Source of the DNA: Corallococcus llansteffanensis | GTDB lineage: Bacteria; Myxococcota; Myxococcia; Myxococcales; Myxococcaceae | DNA: 40,084 nt | Assembly: GCF_003612055.1 (NCBI RefSeq) | Contig: NZ_RAWB01000016.1 | Location: 1-40,084 of the forward strand | Direction: 5' to 3' | Shown: positions 1-6,995 of the stretch, piece by piece | How the letters are laid out: every line of letters begins with the position of its first letter | How positions within the stretch are numbered: position 1 is the first letter of the stretch | Translations under genes and position numbers: made by a program | Notes under the pieces: generated by a model | Told to the model about the DNA's origin: nothing | What the model saw: only the letters and a program-made list of their open reading frames with translations | Databases searched by the model: none

Positions 1-28
1 CCACCAGCCATCGCTTGTAGTTCGCCAT
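1..28 (-). CDS. 5' end of a gene running off the left edge
   Basis: Only the first nine codons (MANYKRWLV) lie in the window, read leftward from an ATG at position 28. A clear ribosome binding site, GGGAGG, sits about 7 bases upstream of that ATG on the same strand, which is the main reason to call a start. The product cannot be identified from so few residues. Confidence 0.6.
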
Positions 29-188
29 CTCCAAACCTCCCTTGGATGTGCCGACCCAAGGCTGGGAGTGACGGGGCGCGGGGGCATCGTCCCGGCCATC
101 CGGGATCGCCGGCCCGCTCTCCCAGGTTGCCGGCGGAAGGGGGCTCGCCGTGCCGCCCGCCCTCGAGCAGGCGTCAATGCTCCAGGCG

Positions 189-1091
189 TCAGTGTTCGCG
201 GCGCAGCACGAGCAGCGCGTACTCCAGGCTCCCATCCAGCAGCCCCTGCTGCAGCCACAGGTGCTCGCGCTGCGACTCCATCCGCACGGCGTTGAGCGCG
301 GCGCGCAGGCCTCGCGCGTCGGTGGCCTGGGTCATGAGCTCGTGCACGAGCAGCTCCGACGTCAGCGTCCAGAAGCCCACCGCGCGCGAGGACACGTTGT
401 CATGCACCTCCAGCTCCAGGCCCGCCTCCCGCGCGGCGGCGAGGAACCCGCTCACGCTGCCCAGGTGCGTGCGCCACGTGTCGCCGGACGGGTGCACCGA
501 GCCGGGACGCACCCAGAAGCAGTCCGCGATGGCCAGCAGGCCGCCCGGCTTGAGCCAGGTGCGCGCGCCGCGCAGCCATTCCGCGCGGGGCACCGCGCAC
601 GCGTTCTCCACGCAGATGATGGCGTCGAAACATCCCAGGCCCCGCATGTCCTCCGCCGAGCACAGCCGGGGATGGATGCGGGCACCCACGCCCCCCGCGT
701 GCGCGTACCTGCGCACCTGCTCCACGTGCGCGGGCACGCTCAAGAGCGAGGTCACCGTCGCCCGGTGCTCCTGCGCCCAGTACAGCGCGCCGCCGCCCAG
801 GCCCGTGCCCACCTCCATCACGTCGCCGCCGTCCGGGAAGGGGTCCATGGCGCGCGCCAGCTCCGCCAACAGCGTCTCCTGGGAGGCCTTGAGGCGCTTG
901 CGCAGCTCCGGCGCCGGCATGCCCGGGGGCGGCAGCCGGTCCACGAGGCCCGTGTGGCAGTGCACCCGGGGGCCAGGGCCGAAGCGGGCGAGTCCGCGCT
1001 CGGCCAGGGCCTCGTGGTAGGCCAGCACCTCGCTCAGCTCCGGATCCCGCTTGGCGGGGTGCTTCTCGTGGAGGGCGCTCAAGGCAGTCAT
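189..1091 (-). CDS. SAM-dependent methyltransferase, class I
   Basis: This 300-residue protein has a Rossmann-type SAM-binding motif I, VMEVGTGLGGG, at about residues 91-101. A later acidic stretch followed by LKPGGLLAIAD is typical of small-molecule class I methyltransferases. The N-terminal HCHTGLVD element (about 44-51) resembles the region before motif I in lipid and natural-product methyltransferases, so a small organic acceptor is more likely than DNA or protein; that is inference. The ATG overlaps the stop of the upstream histidine kinase by four bases (ATGA), so the two are translationally coupled. The substrate is unknown. Confidence 0.85.
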   Translation of the reverse strand: MTALSALHEKHPAKRDPELSEVLAYHEALAERGLARFGPGPRVHCHTGLVDRLPPPGMPAPELRKRLKASQETLLAELARAMDPFPDGGDVMEVGTGLGGGALYWAQEHRATVTSLLSVPAHVEQVRRYAHAGGVGARIHPRLCSAEDMRGLGCFDAIICVENACAVPRAEWLRGARTWLKPGGLLAIADCFWVRPGSVHPSGDTWRTHLGSVSGFLAAAREAGLELEVHDNVSSRAVGFWTLTSELLVHELMTQATDARGLRAALNAVRMESQREHLWLQQGLLDGSLEYALLVLRREH

Positions 1092-2443
1092 TGGTACTCC
1101 CGGGGCAACAGGATGCGAAGCAGGGCACCGCCGCCCGGCCCGTTGTGGCGATGCAGCAGGCCCCCGCTGGCGCGCAGCAGGCACTCGCTGGTGTAGAGGC
1201 CCAGCCCCGTTCCCTGGGGCTTGGTCGTGTACAGCTCCTCCGCCGGCGCGTTGAGGCGCTCCGGGGGGAAGCCGGGTCCGTCGTCCTCGATTTCGACTTC
1301 CAGCCGACCGCTGAGCGGTTCGGTGCGCGCGCGGATGGAAACCCGGGAGGCCCCCTGTTCGCCATTGCCCTCGCAGGCATTGACGACCAGGTTCTCCACC
1401 ACCCGGCGCAGCGTGAGCGGCCCGCCCCGCAGCAGCGCGCGAGCGGGGCCCGGCGGCTCCACCCGCACGTCGATGTCCACGTCCGGGAAGCGCAGGGCCA
1501 CGTGGGCCTGCACGCACTCCAGCACCGGCCCCAGGGCCACGGCCTCCGGCTCCGCGCCGACGAAGCGGCGGCCCTTGGCGCGCACCTCCTTCACCATCTC
1601 CTGGATCTGCCGCAGGCTGTCCTGGAGCTGGCGGGCCTGGTCCGCGAACTCGGTGCGGGCCAGGGGGCCGCGCTGCGCGCCGAACGCGGCCATCAGGTCC
1701 GCCGCGCTGCCCGCGTGGAGCAGCGTCTGCTCCATGTCCTGGTGGTGGCGGAGGATCTCCGCCATCGCCTGGGTGAGCTGGCCCACGTCGCGCTCCTGCT
1801 GCTCGATGAGCTGCGCGTGCACGGCGGCGCGCAGGCGCTCCGCGTCGGCGCGGGCCTGGTCGTACCGCACGGCGAGGCTGCCCAGCGACAGCTCGGCGAA
1901 GAGGGCCGCGGGGCCCACGATGGCGAAGAGCACCCCGGGGTCCGGGCTCGAGCGCAGGGGCAGCGCGCACGCGAGCGCCGCGAGCGTGCCCACCGCGAGG
2001 AAGGGCTCGCGCCACGTCACCCGGTACTGGCGGCCGTGCACCGCGGTGGTGGCGACGAGCAGCGCGCCGAAGGCGAGCGCCCCGGGGAGCGCGGCGAGCG
2101 CCATCAGGCTCGCGAGGAAGAAGTGCAAGAGCGCCAGCCCCGGCAGCCGCCACAGCCAGCTGCCCGGCGTCAGCCGCGTGCGGCGCGCGTGCACCGCGCA
2201 GAAGGCCAGCCCGTTGACGGCGACGGGCACGAAGCACGCGAGCGCGGTGGAGAAGGGCAGGGCGAAGAAGCCGCGCACGCCCGGGGTCCACGCGACGAAG
2301 GCGAGCAGCGCGGTGCAGGCGAGGACGCAGCCCAGGCACGTCCCCGGGCGCTCGGAGGTGAGGATGCGGCCCGCGTCCTGCGCGCGCATCCAGCGGCGGA
2401 AGGCCGTCACCCAGGCGCTGGAGGACACGGGCCGGGCCTTCAT
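1088..2443 (-). CDS. Membrane sensor histidine kinase
   Basis: The protein has about 451 residues from the chosen ATG. The N-terminal half holds about six hydrophobic segments, forming a membrane sensor without a recognisable extracytoplasmic domain. The second half has a helical dimerisation segment with a candidate phosphoacceptor in LRHHQDMEQTL, then a HATPase_c domain with N box VVENLVVNACEG, G1 box IEDDGPGFP and G2 box GTGLGLY. No receiver domain is fused and no response regulator gene is adjacent, so this is an orphan kinase. An in-frame TTG at 2560 would add 39 unlikely residues; the ATG at 2443 puts the first membrane span near the N terminus. The gene is coupled to the downstream methyltransferase. 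Confidence 0.85.
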   Translation of the reverse strand: MKARPVSSSAWVTAFRRWMRAQDAGRILTSERPGTCLGCVLACTALLAFVAWTPGVRGFFALPFSTALACFVPVAVNGLAFCAVHARRTRLTPGSWLWRLPGLALLHFFLASLMALAALPGALAFGALLVATTAVHGRQYRVTWREPFLAVGTLAALACALPLRSSPDPGVLFAIVGPAALFAELSLGSLAVRYDQARADAERLRAAVHAQLIEQQERDVGQLTQAMAEILRHHQDMEQTLLHAGSAADLMAAFGAQRGPLARTEFADQARQLQDSLRQIQEMVKEVRAKGRRFVGAEPEAVALGPVLECVQAHVALRFPDVDIDVRVEPPGPARALLRGGPLTLRRVVENLVVNACEGNGEQGASRVSIRARTEPLSGRLEVEIEDDGPGFPPERLNAPAEELYTTKPQGTGLGLYTSECLLRASGGLLHRHNGPGGGALLRILLPREYQ

Positions 2444-2661
2444 GCGGACACGCGGGCGCAAGCCCCCGACGCGGTGGACTCCGCGCGAGGCCGGACAGGG
2501 CAAGGCCTGGACGAATGGCTGTCTTCGCGATGCGGCATGCTGGTCACCCCCCTGCACCAAGCACAGCCCGATGAGACAGAAGCAAAGGCGACCGGAGGCC
2601 CTCGGGTCAAACCGCGAGGCGCCGGCACTGTTGGCCAGTCCCCGTGATAGAGGGGCGCCCC

Positions 2662-3279
2662 ATGCGTGACAGAATCCAGGCGGTGTTGCGGCAGCTGGCC
2701 GGGTCCTCCGAGGTGGAGGTGCGGTGGCTGCATACGTTGTCGCTGCTGGAGTTCACCGGGGCGCGGAAGATTTCGCGCACGGTGGCGGACCGGCACCCGA
2801 CGCTGGAGGTGCTGGGGCACCTGGCGGACGAGACGCGCCACGCGTTCACCTTCAAGCGGCTGGCGTGCGAGGTGGCGGGCCGCGAGGTGACGGAGTTCCT
2901 GAGCCCGGTGGCGGCGGCCACGTGGTTCCAGTCGCTGGACCGGGAGCTGGCGGCGTGGGCCACGCAGGTGACGGGCGCGGCGGACGTGCACCTGCACTAC
3001 CTGCTCACCACGGCGGTGGTGGAGCGCCGGGCGATGGTGCTCTACCCGCTCTACAAGGCGGCGACGCGGCACCCGGCGGTGCGCGAGGAGATGGGGCGGG
3101 TGGTGACGGAGGAGCAGGGCCACCGGCGCGCCATTGAGGACGCCTGCCACGCGCATCTCTCGAAGGTGGGCGTGACGCTGGAGCCCGCGCTCGCGCTGGA
3201 GGAGCGCCTGTTCGAGGCATTCCTGACCGTGCTGGAGAAGGACGTGGCGGCGGCGCTCGAAGGGGCTCGGGCGGCCTGA
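2662..3279 (+). CDS. Ferritin-like (diiron-type) helical protein
   Basis: This 205-residue, mostly helical soluble protein carries two ExxH metal-ligand motifs, ETRH near residue 55 and EQGH near residue 152, with other conserved-looking acidic residues between them. That spacing fits a ferritin-like four-helix bundle that could bind two metal ions. A GTG at 2644 is also in frame, but GAGGGG at 2650-2655 sits at a good distance before the ATG at 2662, so I prefer that start. The gene diverges from the histidine kinase and converges with the next gene with a 4-base gap. The reaction is unknown; no signal peptide is seen, so the protein is probably cytoplasmic. Confidence 0.65.
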   Translation: MRDRIQAVLRQLAGSSEVEVRWLHTLSLLEFTGARKISRTVADRHPTLEVLGHLADETRHAFTFKRLACEVAGREVTEFLSPVAAATWFQSLDRELAAWATQVTGAADVHLHYLLTTAVVERRAMVLYPLYKAATRHPAVREEMGRVVTEEQGHRRAIEDACHAHLSKVGVTLEPALALEERLFEAFLTVLEKDVAAALEGARAA

Positions 3280-3283
3280 GCCG

Positions 3284-3991
3284 TCAGTCGTCGCCTTCCT
3301 CGCGTCCACCCGTGCCGGACAGCACCAGCGCGCCGCCCTTCCACGTCGCCTGGAGGTTGCGGGCCCGGCGCGCGCGCTTGCGGCTCAGCTCCACGCCCAC
3401 CGCGTCCATGCCCAGCGCGTTGGCCACCGCGAGCGCGGTGCCGTGGCCGCAGAACGGATCCACCACCGTGCGCGTGTGCGTCTGCTCCAGGATGAAGCGG
3501 CACGCCACCAGACACGCGGCCATCCCCATGCCGCGCGTCCACGTCACCTCGCCGGGCTCCGGCAGCACGTCCGCGGTGGACTTCCCCGGGTCCGCCTTCA
3601 GCCCCCGGCTGAAGCACAGCAGGTGCGAGTACGCGGGCCGCCCGAACGTCACCGTCCCCGGCGTCCGGCGGCACACCACCTTGTGCCAGAGCGTCTCGCA
3701 CCCCGCGGCCTCCGCCGCCTTGGACACCAGGTAGCCCTTGTCCACCCAGGCCCCGTCCTTCTTCACGTCGGACTGGTAGAACACCGCCACCCCGTCCTCC
3801 GGCACCCGCGACAACACCTTCGTCGCCGCCCCCACGAACCAGTCCTTCCACTGGGGCACCGTGAGCGACGGGAACTCCGACACGTCCGGCAGCGACGCCA
3901 CCACCGAACAGCCCTCCAACACGGGCCGTGCGTCCAACCACGCCAACGCGTCCTCGCAGAACACCGTGCGCTTCGCTTGTTCGTCCGTCAT
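3284..3991 (-). CDS. DNA/RNA methylase-like SAM-dependent methyltransferase
   Basis: This 235-residue protein ends with a typical amino-methylase FxGxG block: DPFCGHGTALAVANALG at about residues 178-194, followed by a GVELS acidic end. This order (target motif first, SAM motif last) resembles beta-class DNA methylases and TRM11-like RNA methylases. The usual catalytic (D/N)PP(Y/W) motif is not present; SLPD at 33-36 occupies the place where it is expected. It may therefore modify RNA or another substrate, or have lost base flipping. No restriction enzyme lies nearby. The start at 3991 (MTDEQ) is chosen over a GTG 39 bases upstream, which would add low-complexity residues. Confidence 0.7.
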   Translation of the reverse strand: MTDEQAKRTVFCEDALAWLDARPVLEGCSVVASLPDVSEFPSLTVPQWKDWFVGAATKVLSRVPEDGVAVFYQSDVKKDGAWVDKGYLVSKAAEAAGCETLWHKVVCRRTPGTVTFGRPAYSHLLCFSRGLKADPGKSTADVLPEPGEVTWTRGMGMAACLVACRFILEQTHTRTVVDPFCGHGTALAVANALGMDAVGVELSRKRARRARNLQATWKGGALVLSGTGGREEGDD

Positions 3992-4122
3992 TGCGCGCCG
4001 GAGTCTGCCAGAGCGCCCACCCTCTCCCACCTGTCATTTGGCCAACCCCAGTCGCATCAGGGCTTGCTACACTTCCTGTCTAACCCCGACTTCCAACCCC
4101 GTTCCTGGAGAAGGACTCCACC

Positions 4123-4911
4123 ATGCACAAGACGACCGCGACCGATGGGACGACCCTGCACTACCGGGTGCTCGGGGATGGGCCGCGTTCGGTGGTGCTG
4201 GTGCATGGGTGGATGATGTCCGGGGCGGTGTGGGACGCGATGCTGGAGAAGCTGGACCTGACGGGCCTGCGGGTGGTGGTGCCGGATCACCGCGGCACCG
4301 GGTCGTCCGGGCGGCCGTCGTCGGGGTACTCGCTGGAGCAGTACGCGAAGGACGTGCTGGCGGTGGCGGACCACGCGGGCGCGAAGCGCTTCACGCTGGT
4401 GGGCCACAGCATGGGCGGGCAGATCGCCAAGTGGGTGGCGTCCGAGGTCCCCGCGCGCGTCGCGGGCCTGGTGCTGCTCAACTCGGTGCCCGCGTCGGGG
4501 CTGCCCCTGCCTCCGGACGCGGCCGGGCTGTTCCGCACGTCCGCGGGGGACCGGGAGAAGCAGAAGACCATCCTCGGCCTGGCCTGCAAGCAGCTGTCCC
4601 CCGAGTCCCTGGAGGGAATGCTGAAGGACGCCGCCGGGGTGTCGAAGGAGGCCATCGAGCAGTGCTTCGACGCCTGGACGGCGGGAGGGTTCGCGCACCG
4701 GCTGGCGGCCATCACGGCGCCCACGCTGGTGGTGGCCACGGATGATCCGTTCCTGCCGCCGCTGTTCCTGAAGCAGGCGGTGGTGGCCCCCATCCAGAAC
4801 GCGCGCCTGACGCACCTGCCGGGGCCGGGGCACTACCCGCAGGTGGAGCGTCCGGCGGAGACGGCGGCGCTGTTGTCGGCCTTCCTCGCGGGCAATTCCG
4901 CGCAGGCGTGA
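4123..4911 (+). CDS. Alpha/beta hydrolase
   Basis: This 262-residue protein is of standard length for a single-domain alpha/beta hydrolase. HGW at 28-30 forms the oxyanion region, DHRGTGSSG follows strand 4, and the nucleophile elbow GHSMGG places the catalytic Ser at 96. A late Asp in ATDDPF and the His in GPGHYP complete the likely triad. The start has a strong site (GAGAAGGA) upstream of the ATG. No signal peptide is present. A small hypothetical gene follows within about 50 bases, suggesting an operon. The substrate could be an ester, lactone or haloalkane and cannot be told from sequence alone. Confidence 0.88.
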   Translation: MHKTTATDGTTLHYRVLGDGPRSVVLVHGWMMSGAVWDAMLEKLDLTGLRVVVPDHRGTGSSGRPSSGYSLEQYAKDVLAVADHAGAKRFTLVGHSMGGQIAKWVASEVPARVAGLVLLNSVPASGLPLPPDAAGLFRTSAGDREKQKTILGLACKQLSPESLEGMLKDAAGVSKEAIEQCFDAWTAGGFAHRLAAITAPTLVVATDDPFLPPLFLKQAVVAPIQNARLTHLPGPGHYPQVERPAETAALLSAFLAGNSAQA

Positions 4912-4958
4912 AGCACCCGTCGTCGGACACGGCAGCAAGGGAAGCAGGAGAGCGCGCG

Positions 4959-5393
4959 ATGGCCTGGAGCATGTCCTTCGAACACGACGCCGAGCACGAT
5001 GTCGTCACGGCGAACTTCACCGACTGCATCCTGGTGACGGACGAGGACGTGTACCGCTGGCGCAGCGAGGTGGAAGCCCAGTTCGCGAAGTTCAACGGCC
5101 GGGTGGACCTGCTCATCAACCTGGACGGGCTGGTGGTGCGCCACACGGCGGGGCGCACCTTCGGCAAGGAGCGGCGCGAGGTGCTGGAGCGCAACACGCA
5201 CCGCTCGTACCGCTACGGCGGCGACGAGATGACGCGCATCTTCATCAACACCAGCGGCGCCATCAACGGCGCCGCGGTGAACCACTACCCCACGCGCGAG
5301 GCGGCCCTGGCGGCGCTGCTGGCCGAGCGCGAGTCCCTGCGCCAGCGCGGCTTCACGCCCTTCAGGTCCAGCCTCCAGGGCGGCAAGACCTGA
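4959..5393 (+). CDS. Small hypothetical protein, possible STAS/SpoIIAA-like fold
   Basis: This 144-residue soluble protein alternates beta-like and helical stretches (WSMSFEHDAEHDVV, then DLLINLDGLVVRH), which gives it an STAS/SpoIIAA-like look, but I could not identify a family. AGGAG at about 4946-4950 precedes the ATG at 4959. A GTG at 4908 overlapping the previous stop is also in frame, but it would add a tail that does not look like protein. It probably lies in an operon with the alpha/beta hydrolase. Its 3' end faces the oxidoreductase gene only 7 bases away. Confidence 0.65.
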   Translation: MAWSMSFEHDAEHDVVTANFTDCILVTDEDVYRWRSEVEAQFAKFNGRVDLLINLDGLVVRHTAGRTFGKERREVLERNTHRSYRYGGDEMTRIFINTSGAINGAAVNHYPTREAALAALLAERESLRQRGFTPFRSSLQGGKT

Positions 5394-5400
5394 GCTGGAG

Positions 5401-6111
5401 CTACACCCCGGCGAACCACTCGTAGCCGCGGTCCTCCCAGGTGCCCCCGGTGGCCTCCGGGAGGAAGCTCACCTGGGTGAGGTACTTCACCATCTTGTAG
5501 CCCAGCTTCACGCCCGCATAGAGGCGCAGCGGCGCGCCGTGGCCGGGTGCGAGCGGCTGGCCGTTCATGCCGTACGCGAGCACCGTCTGCGGGTGCAGCG
5601 CGCTGGCGGCATCCCAGGAAGAGAAGTAGCCGCTGTCGAACGAGCGGAACTCCACGAAGCCCGCGCGCGGGTCGGCGCCCACGGCCCGGGCCAGGTCGCT
5701 CAAGCGCACGCCGTGCCACGACGCCACCGCGCTCCAGCCCTCCACGCAGTGGTGGCGGATCCGGTAGTCGGTGCGAGGCAGCTGCTGGAGCTCCTCCAGC
5801 GTGAAGGCGCGCGGTCGGGAGACGCTTCCGCCCACCTCCAGGCGCCAGCCCGCGGGGGCCACGGGCACGGTGTCGGAGATGAAGTAAGTGGGGAAGTCGC
5901 CGGGCGGGGTGAGCTGCTCCACGCCCTCCTCGGGCGCGAGCCGGCCGGGATGGAAGAGGGCTGCCTGCGCGTGCTGGTTGAAGCGCTCCATGACGCCGAG
6001 GAAGCCCTCGCGGGGGCGGCTGGAATCACAGGCGCTGGTGGTGAGCGCGGCGGCGCCCAGCAGCACGCGGCGGCGGGTGAGGAGGCGGCTGCGCGTCTCA
6101 AACTCAGACAT
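5401..6111 (-). CDS. Molybdopterin-dependent oxidoreductase (YedY/MsrP-like), Tat-exported
   Basis: The 236-residue product begins with an RRR cluster (13-15) followed by a hydrophobic stretch, which is a Tat-type export signal. It is followed by TTSAC at 24-28, which could be a lipobox, so the mature protein may be anchored. The sulfite-oxidase-type fold is indicated by RIRHHCVEGWSAVASW, where Cys122 would coordinate molybdenum, and by PLRLYAGVKLGYK near the C terminus. Family members reduce or oxidise sulfur compounds in the periplasm, as MsrP does with methionine sulfoxide. The ATG lies inside the 3' end of the cytochrome b gene (8-base overlap), so it is probably translated together with its electron donor. 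Confidence 0.85.
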   Translation of the reverse strand: MSEFETRSRLLTRRRVLLGAAALTTSACDSSRPREGFLGVMERFNQHAQAALFHPGRLAPEEGVEQLTPPGDFPTYFISDTVPVAPAGWRLEVGGSVSRPRAFTLEELQQLPRTDYRIRHHCVEGWSAVASWHGVRLSDLARAVGADPRAGFVEFRSFDSGYFSSWDAASALHPQTVLAYGMNGQPLAPGHGAPLRLYAGVKLGYKMVKYLTQVSFLPEATGGTWEDRGYEWFAGV

Positions 6112-6799
6112 GGGGCTTCCTTCCCCCGGTCACCATCTCCCCGAAGGTGCGCGGGTGCAGGGCGACGAGCACCACGTGGCCCACGGTGAAGAGGGCGAGC
6201 AGCGCGAGCACCAGCAGGTGCACCGCGCGCGCCGGGTCGTAGCCGCCGAAGAGCACGGTGAGCCCGCGGAGCTGCACGGGCTTGTAGAGGACGAGGCCGG
6301 AGAGGACGGACAGCGCGCCCAGCACGAGGGCCGACGTGTACGCCAGCCGCTGGAGGCCGTTGTAGAGCCCGGTCCGCGCGGGCGCGGGGCGCAGCCGCAG
6401 GTAGTACGCGAGCGTGGCCACGGCGTCGCGCGTGTCGCGGCGCGGGAGGAACAGGCGGCGGCGCCACTCGCCACTGAAGGCGAGGTAGAGCACGTACACG
6501 ACGCCGTTGAGGGTGAGGAACCACGCGAAGGCGAAGTGCCAGTGTCGCGCGCCCGCGAGCCAGTCCCCCAGCCGCAGCCACGACGGGGGCACGGCGTCCT
6601 GGAACGGATAGAGGGCGTAGTCCCGGCCGCGCGGGCCCAGGCGTGGATACGCGACGAGGATCTGCAAGCCGCTGGCGGCGAGGATGGCGAGCAGCGGCAC
6701 GTTGGCCCAGTGGGTGAGGCGGATGGGCCACGGCTGGGGACGGCGGGGCTCGGGCGGGTGCATGGGGTGGACCCCAGCATCGGAATTCGACGGGTGCAT
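6104..6799 (-). CDS. Cytochrome b561-type membrane subunit
   Basis: This protein of about 231 residues has four to five hydrophobic helices with paired histidines positioned for heme b: RLTHW near the first helix, ARHWHF, and AVHLL plus VGHVV in the last helix. This matches the b561/hydrogenase-type cytochrome b family that passes quinol electrons to an exported partner, here the molybdoenzyme whose start overlaps its end. Either ATG 6799 or ATG 6763 (MHPPEP) could be the start. The shorter form begins immediately before the conserved part, and neither has a strong ribosome binding site. Confidence 0.82.
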   Translation of the reverse strand: MHPSNSDAGVHPMHPPEPRRPQPWPIRLTHWANVPLLAILAASGLQILVAYPRLGPRGRDYALYPFQDAVPPSWLRLGDWLAGARHWHFAFAWFLTLNGVVYVLYLAFSGEWRRRLFLPRRDTRDAVATLAYYLRLRPAPARTGLYNGLQRLAYTSALVLGALSVLSGLVLYKPVQLRGLTVLFGGYDPARAVHLLVLALLALFTVGHVVLVALHPRTFGEMVTGGRKPHV

Positions 6800-6995
6800 C
6801 CCGGGCGAGCAGCGGGCTGCCGCTTGGAGAACGCCCGGGTGGAAAACTCATCGGACAACGGACGGGGAGGCGGCCCCGGAGGGCAGGACGCACACCCCGC
6901 GCGGGTCGGGCGTGGCGCGCGGCTCACGGGTTGGACGCGTCGCGCGGCTCGTGATGGTGTTCCTGCTCACAATGTCTTTTCAGGACGGTGCTGCC

